The notes below the pieces were generated by a model. The model did no database searches. It was not told the DNA's origin and worked only from the letters and a program-made list of their open reading frames with translations. Shown piece by piece: positions 23,884 through 32,490 of a stretch of DNA of 64,000 nt. The DNA comes from an uncultured Collinsella sp. (GTDB lineage: Bacteria > Actinomycetota > Coriobacteriia > Coriobacteriales > Coriobacteriaceae), in contig UQIK01000011.1 of the NCBI GenBank assembly GCA_900541125.1, positions 6,023 through 70,022 on the forward strand, in the 5' to 3' direction. The translations under genes and the position numbers were made by a program. Position 1 is the stretch's first letter; the number at the start of each line of letters is the position of its first letter.

Positions 23884-24466
23884 CGGGCTCGACCGTCCAG
23901 GTGATCGTTGCAACCTGATCGCCTTCGCCGGTTACGTGGAAGATATCGCGCGTGACGCGGGCGACGTTTCCGCTTGTCTTGAGCTTAATTTTGTCCGTGC
24001 CGCCGGCAATGCCCTGGTAGCCCATGTCGAAGGCTGCATTCTTGGAAAGATCGAGGCCTGTCCCCTGCGTTGCGGCACTGGCGTTCTGGAGTGCGCCGTC
24101 GGGGCCGACCTTAAAGTCGATGGAGTTCTGCGCGGTTCCGGCCTTGGCGTCGGCGGCAATGGTCCAGGTGTTCATGGCGTCGATTTTCATGTTGGTGACA
24201 TGGATGCCGTAGGCCGAAAGATTGTCGATGGTGATCGCGTCTTCTGAGGGACCCTGAAGCGTGCCGTCGGCTTGGGCGACGAAGGGAATAACCGTCGGTG
24301 CGTTGAACTTGATGTTGTCGATCTCGGTCTTGACCATTACCTTCGTGGTTCCAACACGCCCGGCTGCCATAGCTGGCGTCGGGGCGGCGCCCATTGCGAG
24401 CGCGAGCGCGAGCCCTGCACCCACGACGAGCGCTCTGGCTCCGTTCATATTCCTGGTGATGTCCAT
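23867..24466 (-). CDS. Secreted beta-rich protein, pilin/TasA-like candidate (surface cluster gene 3)
   Basis: 199 residues with a signal peptide (MNGARALVVGAGLALALA, cleavage near PAMAA). The mature 165 residues are beta-rich with FNAPTVIPFVAQADGTLQGP, an IDNLSAYGIHVTNMKID stretch, DNKAA-free spacing, and an ending ATITWTVEPGA. Proteins with this build occur in surface-protein clusters of Coriobacteriia and clostridia and look like secreted filament subunits, but no function is known to me. It is transcribed after the membrane protein gene at 24556 and overlaps the LAxTG gene. No cysteines and no anchor motif are present. Confidence 0.7.
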   Translation of the reverse strand: MDITRNMNGARALVVGAGLALALAMGAAPTPAMAAGRVGTTKVMVKTEIDNIKFNAPTVIPFVAQADGTLQGPSEDAITIDNLSAYGIHVTNMKIDAMNTWTIAADAKAGTAQNSIDFKVGPDGALQNASAATQGTGLDLSKNAAFDMGYQGIAGGTDKIKLKTSGNVARVTRDIFHVTGEGDQVATITWTVEPGAHTA

Positions 24467-24555
24467 GGTCGTTCCTTTCTATTCGCCGCGGGCCGTCCCC
24501 GCGATGATTGGACGAATGCTGGTGAATCGCGTGCGGTGCCGCGTCGACCGGAAAG

Positions 24556-25065
24556 CTAGTTCTCGGCTTGCTCAACCCGTACCTTGACGCGTGTCGGGTT
24601 GCCGTGGCTGTCATAGGTCTTGGCCTCAAGCGCCTGGATCTCGATGTACGCCTCACCTTCCTCGATGTCGCCGGCGGGGCATGTCTCGACCGTTTTGCCG
24701 GTCTCGACCACATCGGATTCGTATATGGTCTCGTCGTTTTGGATGACGCGGAATCGCTGGGGAAATTTATTGTCTTGGACGTTTTGCACGTTGACGCGCA
24801 GCTTGCCGTCCTCCTGCAGCTGAGCGACCGGCGCGACCGAAATCGTCATCATGTTGTCGCGGACGATGGCGTCGAGCTCATCTTGGATTTCCTGACGCGT
24901 TTTGCCCTCGGCCGTCGTGACCGAAGCGCCCGCCTCGGGTACGGGCTGCGACTGCCAAGCGTATAGTCCTACGGCGACAAGGGCGCAGACGATGGCCAAG
25001 CAGGCAACGATGAGCTTCTTGCGACGACCCAGGCCTGCAAAGTGGGGTGGCTTCTTCGCGCTCAT
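24556..25065 (-). CDS. Single-pass membrane protein of surface cluster
   Basis: 169 residues: a basic N-terminus (MSAKKPPHFAGLGRRKK), one transmembrane segment (about 18-38, LIVACLAIVCALVAVGLYAW), a helical stretch TRQEIQDELDAIVRDNMM, and an extracellular beta domain (KLRVNVQNVQDNKFPQRFRV, IYESDVVETGKTV, GEAYIEIQALE) ending with VKVRVEQAEN. The pattern is shared by N-terminally anchored proteins found with secreted small proteins in other Gram-positive surface clusters. The ATG overlaps the previous gene's stop (ATGA) and follows AAGGA; the frame open upstream to 25383 is an arginine-rich artefact. Function unknown; a membrane base for the exported proteins downstream is plausible. Confidence 0.72.
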   Translation of the reverse strand: MSAKKPPHFAGLGRRKKLIVACLAIVCALVAVGLYAWQSQPVPEAGASVTTAEGKTRQEIQDELDAIVRDNMMTISVAPVAQLQEDGKLRVNVQNVQDNKFPQRFRVIQNDETIYESDVVETGKTVETCPAGDIEEGEAYIEIQALEAKTYDSHGNPTRVKVRVEQAEN

Positions 25066-25358
25066 GCGGCATCCTTGGCGGTATAGACGCGCGCAAAGGT
25101 GGACGGGTCCGCTCCAAAGAGCATGTGAAGCATCAGACGGCGCGAGTAGACGAGCTCGTCGAAGTCGGGAGGGAGCTCGATGTCGTGGATATGCGCGATG
25201 TGGTGGGCGAGCGCCGAGAACGACTCGGGGTCGCAGATCACATCGGTGGTAACGTGGTAGACCGTCGTATCGGGGAATGCCTCTTCGTCGAAAGGCAGGA
25301 GATGGGGATCGTCGTCGACTTCGATGGCGATGCCGCACTGGGGCCAGTAATATGCCAT
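25062..25358 (-). CDS. Small cytoplasmic hypothetical protein heading the surface cluster
   Basis: 98 residues, MAYYWPQCGIAIEVDDDPHL at the start, acidic overall, no signal peptide or membrane segment. Histidines cluster at SALAHHIAHIHDIE. ATG follows GGGAGG, so expression should be good; its stop overlaps the next gene by 4 nt. No family recognised. As the first gene of the surface-protein cluster it might be a regulator or chaperone, but this is only inferred from position. Confidence 0.65.
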   Translation of the reverse strand: MAYYWPQCGIAIEVDDDPHLLPFDEEAFPDTTVYHVTTDVICDPESFSALAHHIAHIHDIELPPDFDELVYSRRLMLHMLFGADPSTFARVYTAKDAA

Positions 25359-25703
25359 GGGAACCTCCCTGCTTCTGGGCCAAAACTTCTATCGGTTTTG
25401 GCTGTCGACGCCGACCGTATCAGCCGCTACTTGACCAATTTCTGACCAAATGCTTGACGGATTGGCGTCTCCGCAGGTAAAAGGCGGCAAAAAATACTCC
25501 AACTTTTTTCGAGCGACAATCGCGCGGTCGGCGACGGCGGGGCCATATGTGTCAAAAGCATCGTCTGCCGAGGAAATCAAGCCGCTCGCCGAATTGCACG
25601 AACGTAAAAAACGCCAATTATGGAGACGGTCTCGAACACGTCGACGAAACGATGCGGTAACATCTCCCTGCAAACACTGTAGTTAGCTAAAGGGGGAGTT
25701 CGC
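25359..25703. promoter_or_regulatory. Divergent control region between surface cluster and lactate dehydrogenase operon
   Basis: 345 bp with no gene. A hairpin CCAAAAC/GTTTTGG (25380-25386 with 25395-25401) lies in the leader of the surface cluster. Two direct repeats TGACCAATTTC and TGACCAAATGC (25432-25442, 25443-25453) abut, followed by TTGACGG, giving an 11-bp period suitable for a regulator binding one face of DNA. An AGGGGGAG site precedes the GTG at 25704. Confidence 0.5.
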
Positions 25704-27305
25704 GTGTCTGCAACCATCAAACCCTTCACCGACGAGTTCGAAGAGTATGGCCGCGATGAATCTCGCGCATCGGGCGAGGCCTCGAGCATTTCGTTTCCGA
25801 CAACGGAAAACGAGGTCCGTGCCATTTTGGAAAAGCTCCATGTCGAGCGTGTTCCGGTAACGGTTCAGGGCGCCCGAACCGGCCTTGCCGCCGGCGCCGT
25901 GCCCCACGGCGGGCATATCCTCAATACTTCCCGTATGAATCGCTATTTGGGCCTTCGCCGCGATGAACAAGGCCAATTTCTGCTGCGCGTGGAGCCGGGC
26001 GTTGTGCTCTCGGAGCTGCGTAAGCAGCTGAGCAAGAAGGTGCTGCCGACCGCTGGTTGGGACCAGGCATCGCTTGAGGCCTACGAGGAGTTCCAAGAGG
26101 CTCCCGAGCAGTTTTTTCCCACCGATCCCACCGAGGCGTCTGCCTGTCTGGGCGGCATGGCGGCATGTAACGCCTCCGGTGCCCGCAGCTACGCCTACGG
26201 CCCCATGCGCCCACATATCACGGGACTCCACGTCGTGCTGGCTGATGGCGATTTGCTTGAGCTTCGGCGCGGCGAGGCTTTTGCCCAGGGCCGCCACCTG
26301 TCGCTCGTGACGGCAGCGGGCCGTACACTCGAGCTCGATCTTCCCGGCTATACCATGCCCAAGACAAAAAATGCTTCGGGCTATTTCGTTGCTGACGATA
26401 TGGATGCCATCGATCTGTTTATCGGTGCGTGTGGCACAATCGGCGTTATCACCGAGCTCGAGATTGCCCTGCAGGTGGCACCCGCGGTCGTTTGGGGCGT
26501 GAGCTGCTTCTTCGACAGCGAAGACAAGGCCGTGTCCTTCACCGATTCTGTGCGTCCCGTCCTGTCCCATGCGGCTGCCATCGAGTACTTCGATGCTGGC
26601 GCCCTGGATATTCTACGTCGCCAGCGCGAGCAGTCGACGGCGTTTGCCTCGCTGCCTGCGCTCGACAAAGACGCCAAGGTCTGTGTCTACGTGGAGCTCG
26701 ACTGCGACGACGAAGCCCAGGCGATTGAGGAGCTGTATCACTTGGGGTGGGTACTGGAGCTTGCGGGCGGCAGTGACGATGCGACATGGGTCGCGCGCGC
26801 CGAGGTCAATCGCGAGTGTCAGCGATTCTTCCGCCATGCGGTGCCCGAGAGCGTCAACATGCTCATCGACGAGCGCCGCCGCATGGATCCCACCATCACC
26901 AAACTGGGTTCGGACATGTCGGTGCCCAACGCGCACTTGGCCGATGTTATCGCCCTCTATCGCCGCACGCTGGCGGAAAGTGGGCTTGAATCTGCCGCTT
27001 GGGGGCATATCGGTAACAACCATCTGCATGTGAACATTCTGCCGCGCAATGCACAGGATTATCGCCGCGGCGGAGAACTCTTTGCCCAGTGGGCTTCCGA
27101 GGTCACGGCCATGGGCGGTGCCGTCTCCGCAGAACACGGCGTCGGCAAGATCAAGGCGGGCTTCTTGGAGACGATGTACGGTCACGAGGCCATGGTCGAG
27201 TCGGCGCGGCTCAAGCTCCAGCTCGATCCTGCCGGGCAGCTGGGTCGCGGTAACCTGTTTTCGGAGAAGCTCTTGGATGAGCTCGTCCAGAAAGGGGGCG
27301 CGTGA
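25704..27305 (+). CDS. FAD-dependent lactate dehydrogenase (LctD/GlcD family)
   Basis: 533-residue flavoprotein of the FAD-linked oxidase family. N-terminal FAD-binding domain: VTVQGARTGLAAGAVPHGG and RVEPGVVLSELRK, then EASACLGGMAACNASGARSY. C-terminal substrate domain: WGHIGNNHLHVNILP and GGAVSAEHGVGKIK with its conserved histidines. Such enzymes oxidise lactate, glycolate or related 2-hydroxy acids. Adjacent EtfB and ferredoxin-EtfA genes match the Acetobacterium woodii LctBCD complex, in which lactate oxidation by NAD is driven by simultaneous oxidation of reduced ferredoxin. The order here (D-B-C) differs from that organism. GTG start after AGGGGGAG; its TGA overlaps the etfB start by 4 nt. 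Confidence 0.88.
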   Translation: MSATIKPFTDEFEEYGRDESRASGEASSISFPTTENEVRAILEKLHVERVPVTVQGARTGLAAGAVPHGGHILNTSRMNRYLGLRRDEQGQFLLRVEPGVVLSELRKQLSKKVLPTAGWDQASLEAYEEFQEAPEQFFPTDPTEASACLGGMAACNASGARSYAYGPMRPHITGLHVVLADGDLLELRRGEAFAQGRHLSLVTAAGRTLELDLPGYTMPKTKNASGYFVADDMDAIDLFIGACGTIGVITELEIALQVAPAVVWGVSCFFDSEDKAVSFTDSVRPVLSHAAAIEYFDAGALDILRRQREQSTAFASLPALDKDAKVCVYVELDCDDEAQAIEELYHLGWVLELAGGSDDATWVARAEVNRECQRFFRHAVPESVNMLIDERRRMDPTITKLGSDMSVPNAHLADVIALYRRTLAESGLESAAWGHIGNNHLHVNILPRNAQDYRRGGELFAQWASEVTAMGGAVSAEHGVGKIKAGFLETMYGHEAMVESARLKLQLDPAGQLGRGNLFSEKLLDELVQKGGA

Positions 27306-28123
27306 AGATGAGCGATTTCCATATGGTGGTGTGCGTCAAGGCCGTGCCGGGCAGCACCGAGGTCAAGATGGACCCCAAGACCAATACCATCGTGCGCGAT
27401 GGCAAGCAGGCGGTCATTAATCCCTTTGATGCGAGCGCTTTGGAATGCGCGCTGGCGCTGAAGGACGACTTTATCGGCTTTGGCATGGACGTGCGCGTGA
27501 CGGTGGTGTCGATGGGCATCCCCGCGACCGAATCGCTGCTGCGCGACTGCATCGCTCGAGGCGCCGACGACGCGCTGCTGCTGACCGACCGAGCCTTTGC
27601 GGGCGCCGATACCCTGGCAACCACCTATGCCCTCAAGTGCGGCATCGAAGCGCTCGACGAGGACTTCGACCTGCTCATCTGCGGCAAGATGGCGGTGGAT
27701 GGCGATACGGCCCAGATTGGCCCCGAGCTTGCCGGCGCCTTTGAGATTCCCTGCGTGACCGATGTGAGCTGCGTGCAGAGCGCAGGTTTTACGACGTGCG
27801 GTGCGCTTTCGCTCGTTCACGGTTGCGATGCCGGCGAGGAGACGGTCTATCTTGAGATGCCGTGCGCGATGACGACTGCCAAGGAGATTGGCCAGTTGCG
27901 TATGCCGAGTATTGCCGGTATTCGCGCGGCGGAGGAGGCGGACGTGCGCGTGGTCAGTGCCGCCGACGTGAACGCCGACCCCGCGCGTTGCGGTCTTGCC
28001 GGGTCGCCGACACAGGTCGTGCGCTCGTTTGTGCCCGACCGTGACCAAACGTGCGAGGCCGTTGAGGGGACGGCGTCCGAGCAGGCGGCAAAGCTTGCCA
28101 AGATTATCGAGGGGATGGCATAG
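27302..28123 (+). CDS. etfB: Electron transfer flavoprotein beta subunit
   Basis: 273 residues, EtfB fold: VVCVKAVPGSTEVKMDPKT and NPFDASALECALALKD near the N-terminus, VVSMGIPATESLLRDCIARG, and LICGKMAVDGDTAQIGPELA in the flavin-proximal region. It starts at GTG 27302, sharing GTGA with the stop of the dehydrogenase gene, with AAAGGGGG 5 nt before; the alternative ATG at 27308 is 11 nt away. Its stop is directly followed by the etfA ATG. Together with ferredoxin-fused EtfA it should hold the bifurcating FAD and pass electrons between NAD, ferredoxin and the dehydrogenase. Confidence 0.9.
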   Translation: MKMSDFHMVVCVKAVPGSTEVKMDPKTNTIVRDGKQAVINPFDASALECALALKDDFIGFGMDVRVTVVSMGIPATESLLRDCIARGADDALLLTDRAFAGADTLATTYALKCGIEALDEDFDLLICGKMAVDGDTAQIGPELAGAFEIPCVTDVSCVQSAGFTTCGALSLVHGCDAGEETVYLEMPCAMTTAKEIGQLRMPSIAGIRAAEEADVRVVSAADVNADPARCGLAGSPTQVVRSFVPDRDQTCEAVEGTASEQAAKLAKIIEGMA

Positions 28124-29329
28124 ATGAGCGGACTGATTATCGATAGCGAAGCCTGTATCGGCTGCGGTCGCTGCGTTCGCGCCTGTGCCTCGGGCGGCAT
28201 CGTAGTGGAAGGCGAGCGACCCAGCCGATGCGCCCGCGTAACCGACGGCTGCATCCTATGCGGTGGGTGCGTCGACGCCTGCCCTGTCAACGCTATCTCG
28301 ATCGAGCGTGACGAGGCCGCTGGTGCGGTGGACCTTGATGCATATCGAGACATTTGGGTATTCGCGCAGACCGACGAGCACGATACGGTGACTCCCGTTG
28401 CCTATGAGCTTATGGGCAAGGGCCGCGAGCTTGCCGATGCTCGCGACTGCCGTCTGGTGGCACTGATCGGTATGGGTCCCGAGGGTTCTCTCGGCGACCT
28501 GGAGCATCTGGTTTGCGCGGGCGCCGACGAAGTCCTGGCCTGTCGCGACGAGCGCCTGCGCCAAAACGATGCGGAGGTCTACGCCCGCTTGATCTGCGAT
28601 TTGGTAGCCGAACGCAAACCCGAGGCCATCCTATACGGTGCGACCGCTTTTGGCCGCGAACTGGCACCCGGCGTTGCCGTGCGCTTGCAGACGGGCCTTA
28701 CGGCTGACTGCACCGTACTTTCGATGGATACGGAGACGGGACTGCTGCAACAGACGCGTCCGGCGTTTGGCGGCAACCTGATGGCCACCATCGTCTGCCC
28801 CAATCATCGTCCCCAGATGGCAACGGTTCGTCCCGGCATCTTTAAGGCGCCCGACTTTGACTACGACCGCTCCGGCACGATCACCCAGATATCGCTTGCG
28901 GATGATGCTAAGGCTCGTGTCGAGATCTCGATTCCCGCCGAGGAGTGGAGGCAGCAGGCCTCGATCGCCGATGCCGAACGCTTGGTCGTGGTGGGCCGCG
29001 GCATTGGCTCCAAGAAGAATCTGCCCCTGATGCGAAGGCTCGCCGAGGCTCTGGGAGCCGAGCTTGGTTGCACGCGACCTGTCGTGGAGGCCGGCTGGTT
29101 GGAGTATCGCCATCAGATTGGCCAGACCGGCGTATCGGTTTCGCCCAAGCTTCTCGTGAGTATCGGTGTTTCGGGCGCCATCCAGCATCTTGCCGGCATC
29201 GGTGGGGCAGAGTGCATTATCGCCATCAACGAGGACCCGGATGCCCCCATCTTTGGTGCTGCCCAGTACAAGGTTGTCGGCGATGCCGTCGAGGTCGTCG
29301 AGGAACTGCTGGCCCAGCTTGAGCGCTAG
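28124..29329 (+). CDS. etfA: Electron transfer flavoprotein alpha subunit with N-terminal ferredoxin domain
   Basis: 401 residues. Residues 1-65 are a two-cluster bacterial ferredoxin domain: CIGCGRCVRAC and CILCGGCVDACPVNA. The rest is EtfA, with LIGMGPEGSLGDLEHLVCAG, a middle part VAERKPEAILYGATAFGREL, and the C-terminal FAD domain GRGIGSKKNLPLMRRL, QIGQTGVSVSPKL, and SGAIQHLAGIGGAECIIAIN. Ferredoxin-fused EtfA is characteristic of the electron-confurcating lactate dehydrogenase (LctC) and caffeyl-CoA reductase (CarE) complexes. The neighbouring dehydrogenase favours the former. The stop overlaps the stop of the convergent HD gene by CTAG. Confidence 0.93.
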   Translation: MSGLIIDSEACIGCGRCVRACASGGIVVEGERPSRCARVTDGCILCGGCVDACPVNAISIERDEAAGAVDLDAYRDIWVFAQTDEHDTVTPVAYELMGKGRELADARDCRLVALIGMGPEGSLGDLEHLVCAGADEVLACRDERLRQNDAEVYARLICDLVAERKPEAILYGATAFGRELAPGVAVRLQTGLTADCTVLSMDTETGLLQQTRPAFGGNLMATIVCPNHRPQMATVRPGIFKAPDFDYDRSGTITQISLADDAKARVEISIPAEEWRQQASIADAERLVVVGRGIGSKKNLPLMRRLAEALGAELGCTRPVVEAGWLEYRHQIGQTGVSVSPKLLVSIGVSGAIQHLAGIGGAECIIAINEDPDAPIFGAAQYKVVGDAVEVVEELLAQLER

Positions 29330-30138
29330 GCGCGCGCCAGCCAGTCGCGCATCTCGTCCTTAAGGCGGCTCCAAGTCGCCTGCGTGGCGGGGTCGGTAAA
29401 GGGCCGCGTAATGCCAAAGGGCGCGTCGAGCAGGCGGTGGATATCGCCCTGTTCGCGCGCCAGCGCGCGGCTTGCTGGATAGACGAGCTCAAACATAAAG
29501 CAGATGAGTCCCACCAGGTAGTCTGCGGGCTCGTTGCGTTCATCGCGTGCGACGCAGCGGTGCTCGTCAAAGGCGGCAAGTGTCGGCGACGAGAAACGGC
29601 TGCCGAGAAACGTCTTCTCGTCCACCTTGAGGATGGTGTCGACGGTGCTGTCGGCGATGGTGCGCATAATGTCGATCTTGTCACCATCGCGCACGATATC
29701 GCAGAAGCACCGTGTACGCTCGTCGAGTAGTGCCGGCAGGCGAAAGTCGCTGTGATAGGCGATGCTCGCTCGGATGAGCTCGTCATGCGCACCGGTTTCG
29801 ATAAAGTCACGGATGTTTGTCGTGGCGGGTGCATCGGCGGGATTCTCGCCAAAGAGGACCTCGATGCCCAGCGCCGCATGGCTCATGCTCTCGGCGTCCT
29901 TAAAGGTGTCCCAGCGTCGCAGCTGCTCAAAGCGGCCCATATCGTGTAGCAGGCCGCAAAGCCATGCCAGGTCAATATCTTCTGACGACCAGCCCTGCTC
30001 GCGCGCTACGGCATCGCATGCCTCGGCCACGTGGTGCGTATGCTCGATTTTGAGCGCGATGCGTGGGTTGGTGGCGTCGTAGGCATCGGTGTAGCTTTTG
30101 AAGGCCGCGCGCGCCCGGTCTCGATCGATAGCTGTCAT
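29326..30138 (-). CDS. HD-domain phosphohydrolase
   Basis: 270-residue HD hydrolase. Metal-binding residues are present: EHTHHVAEACD, GLLHDMGRFEQ (the HD doublet), SIAYHSDFRLP and RDGDKIDIMRT. The family cleaves phosphates from nucleotides or other substrates; no additional domain defines the target. It converges on etfA and the two stop codons share CTAG (29326-29329), leaving no room for a terminator between them. ATG follows AGGAAG. Transcription would run head-on into the etf operon, so mutual interference is possible. Confidence 0.85.
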   Translation of the reverse strand: MTAIDRDRARAAFKSYTDAYDATNPRIALKIEHTHHVAEACDAVAREQGWSSEDIDLAWLCGLLHDMGRFEQLRRWDTFKDAESMSHAALGIEVLFGENPADAPATTNIRDFIETGAHDELIRASIAYHSDFRLPALLDERTRCFCDIVRDGDKIDIMRTIADSTVDTILKVDEKTFLGSRFSSPTLAAFDEHRCVARDERNEPADYLVGLICFMFELVYPASRALAREQGDIHRLLDAPFGITRPFTDPATQATWSRLKDEMRDWLARA

Positions 30139-30264
30139 AATGACTTCCTAAAAAGTTGTGTCTTTCGATCCGGTGGCAATTGTAGGTGAACTCGGTTGCT
30201 GTCGGATGATGATTCTGCCGTATCGCTACATGCGGCTCGGAGACCTTGTCAGGGTGAGAAGCGT

Positions 30265-30957
30265 ATGGTGCTCAAAATCGTTAGAACCGTCTGGCCGGTG
30301 ATGCTTACCTATGTTGCAATAGGCGCGCCGTGCGGAATGATCATGGGGCAGACGGGAATGGAGCCCTGGATGGTCTTTGCTCTGAGCAGCACGTTTGTGA
30401 CGGGCAGCGGGCAGTTTATGATCTGCAACCTGTGGCTGGCGGGTGTGCCTGCAGCATCGATCGTCGCGAGCGTCGCCGCCGTCTCCTCGCGTTTTGCGCT
30501 TTACTCGGCATCGATCGCGCCGCATCTGACGGGTGCCTCGAAGTGTCAGACGCTGGCTGTTGCCGCGACACTTACCGAGGAGGCATACGGCATCTCGCTT
30601 GCCAAGTTGGTTGAAGGGGAGGATTGGGGCCCGCGTGAGTCCTTCGTGCTCAACGTGATCCTTATCGCAACATGGGACGTTTCGTGTACGACGGGCGCCA
30701 TCGTCGGCGCCGTTGTCGATGTTCCCACCGCCATTGCAGCCTTTGTCTGCACCTCACTCTTTATCTGCCTGCTCTTTTCGCAGCGGCTGTCGCGCGGCAA
30801 TGTCGTGGCTGCTGTTATGGCTGCGGTGTCTGTCGCCATATGCAAGTTCTTGGGCCTCACGAATATTGCCGTGCCGGCAAGCGTCGTGGCCGGCATTGCC
30901 ATTGCGTTGGCGTGCGATGCTGTATTTGACGGAAGAGGTGCCCGCGATGCCCGTTAA
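30265..30957 (+). CDS. azlC: AzlC-type branched-chain amino acid exporter subunit
   Basis: 230-residue membrane protein of the AzlC family. Visible features: VMLTYVAIGAPCGMIMGQTG, TFVTGSGQFMICNLWLAGVP (family-conserved GSGQF), SRFALYSASIAPHL, and three or four later helices such as AAFVCTSLFICLLFSQ. With AzlD it forms the two-component exporter for branched-chain amino acid analogues. The ATG at 30265 follows GGTGAGAAG; an open frame extends upstream without a site. It overlaps azlD by 11 nt. The importer at 43-50 kb handles the same amino acids. Confidence 0.88.
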   Translation: MVLKIVRTVWPVMLTYVAIGAPCGMIMGQTGMEPWMVFALSSTFVTGSGQFMICNLWLAGVPAASIVASVAAVSSRFALYSASIAPHLTGASKCQTLAVAATLTEEAYGISLAKLVEGEDWGPRESFVLNVILIATWDVSCTTGAIVGAVVDVPTAIAAFVCTSLFICLLFSQRLSRGNVVAAVMAAVSVAICKFLGLTNIAVPASVVAGIAIALACDAVFDGRGARDAR

Positions 30958-31270
30958 CGAGTTCTTGGTTCTGTGGCTGTCGTCGTGGGCTGCTATCGCG
31001 TTCTTTCGCATCGCGCCGGCGTTCGCCTTGCGCGGGCGGACCCTGTCGCCCCGTATTACCGAGGCCCTGGGCTATATCCCGCCCGCTGCCTTTGCCGCGC
31101 TGGTCGCCAACGACTTGGTGAGCCCCGGCGCGTTCGACGCGGGACTCTGGCCTGCCTTGGTTCCCTGGATTGCGGCCGCCGGCGTCGTGGTCGTGGCGGT
31201 CAAGACAAAATCGATGCTGTGGTGCTGCGTCTCGGGCATCGTACTCTATATCGTCTTGAGCCTTATATAG
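30947..31270 (+). CDS. azlD: AzlD-type branched-chain amino acid exporter subunit
   Basis: 107 residues, three or four membrane helices: FLVLWLSSWAAIAFFRIAP, LGYIPPAAFAALVANDLV, LVPWIAAAGVVVVAVK and MLWCCVSGIVLYIVLSL. AzlD is the small partner of AzlC. It overlaps azlC by 11 nt and GGAAGAGG lies just before its ATG, giving translational coupling. Confidence 0.88.
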   Translation: MPVNEFLVLWLSSWAAIAFFRIAPAFALRGRTLSPRITEALGYIPPAAFAALVANDLVSPGAFDAGLWPALVPWIAAAGVVVVAVKTKSMLWCCVSGIVLYIVLSLI

Positions 31271-31420
31271 GGGTGGCGTCGCGGGCGCCGAATCTCGTTC
31301 CATCCCAACTTGTCGAATTTTTCACCGAGCTGGTCTATTTCTTCTGGTACCATGGTCAAACTTTACTGTAGCAAAGCATGACGTGGGCTTTTGTTCCGCG
31401 TCAGCGGAAATGGGGGTTTC

Positions 31421-32443
31421 ATGGCACAGGAAGCGACTGCCAACGAGCAAAAGAAATTCAAGGTTCCGCGCATCCCGGGCGACATCATGATCTATCCGAT
31501 GATCGTCGGTCTTTTGCTCAACACCTTCTGCCCGCAGGTTTTTGAGATCGGCGGCTTCTTTACGGCTGCCTGCCGCGGTGGCTCCAATACCATCGTCGCC
31601 GCGATCCTGCTGTTCGTGGGCGCCGGCATCAGCTTTAAGTCCACGCCGGGCGCCATCAAGACCGGTATCGTCGTGCTGATTCCCAAGCTGGTCGTCGCAG
31701 CGGCTCTCGGCCTAGGCGTGGCATATTTCTTTAACGACAACTTCCTGGGTCTGAGCTCCGTGTCTATCATCGGCGGCATTACGTTTTGCAACATGGCGCT
31801 CTATACGGGCATTATGGGCGAGTTCGGCGATGAGTCCGAGCAGGGCGCCGTCGGTATCCTGTTCTTTACGGCCGGCCCCGCCGTCACGATGATCATCCTT
31901 GGTGTTTCGGGTCTTGCCAACATCCCTGTCGGTACTATCATCGGCTCCATTTTGCCGCTCGTTATCGGCATGGTTCTGGGCAACCTGTTCCCGTTTATCA
32001 AGAACCTGCTGGTTCCCGGTTCCAACCCTGCGATTGCCGTCATCGGATTTCAGCTTGGCGCGTCCATGAGCCTGTCGAGCTTTATCACCGGCGGTATTTC
32101 CGGCATCTTGCTGGGCCTTGTCACGCTGTTTGTCGTCGGTCCCATCACCTTTGCGTTCGAGCGCCTGTGCGGTGGTAACGGCAAGGCTGCCGTGGCTTGT
32201 TCCACCATCGCCGGCACGGCTATGACCACGCCGGTTGCTCTCGCCGAGGTCGCGCCGCGCTACGCCGAGCTTGCGCCCACCGCGTACGCCCAGATCGCCA
32301 CTGCCGTTATCATCACGGCAATCATGGCTCCGATTCTGACCGGCTGGGTCGACAAGAAGTTCTGCCAGGGCAAGGAGGACCTGTCGCCTGCCGGTGTCGA
32401 GGCCATCGAGGAGGCCGTCGCGACCGACATCGATGGCGAGTAA
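31421..32443 (+). CDS. KdgT-family permease (2-keto-3-deoxygluconate type)
   Basis: 340-residue membrane transporter of the 2-keto-3-deoxygluconate permease family. Characteristic stretches are IPGDIMIYPMIVGLLLNTFC, FVGAGISFKSTPGAIKTG, GITFCNMALYTGIMGEFGD, ILFFTAGPAVTMIILGVSG, and STIAGTAMTTPVALAEVAPR. About ten helices. Known members take up 2-keto-3-deoxygluconate from pectin or uronate breakdown with protons. No KdgK/KdgA or other uronate genes are near, so the substrate is uncertain. The ATG at 31421 is preceded by GGGGG. A terminator follows. Confidence 0.85.
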   Translation: MAQEATANEQKKFKVPRIPGDIMIYPMIVGLLLNTFCPQVFEIGGFFTAACRGGSNTIVAAILLFVGAGISFKSTPGAIKTGIVVLIPKLVVAAALGLGVAYFFNDNFLGLSSVSIIGGITFCNMALYTGIMGEFGDESEQGAVGILFFTAGPAVTMIILGVSGLANIPVGTIIGSILPLVIGMVLGNLFPFIKNLLVPGSNPAIAVIGFQLGASMSLSSFITGGISGILLGLVTLFVVGPITFAFERLCGGNGKAAVACSTIAGTAMTTPVALAEVAPRYAELAPTAYAQIATAVIITAIMAPILTGWVDKKFCQGKEDLSPAGVEAIEEAVATDIDGE

Positions 32444-32490
32444 CGGCCGTTACCGATAATTGATTCCGGCGTGCAATTCGCGCCGTCCGA

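Noticed and set aside
22153..25358. Sortase-assembled pilus operon
   Set aside because: No sortase, no pilin motif and only one sorting signal; called an uncharacterised surface cluster instead.
24556..25383. Long 275-residue version of the membrane protein
   Set aside because: The N-terminal 106 residues are arginine/histidine-rich antisense to other signals; the ATG at 25065 has AAGGA and a clean membrane-protein start.
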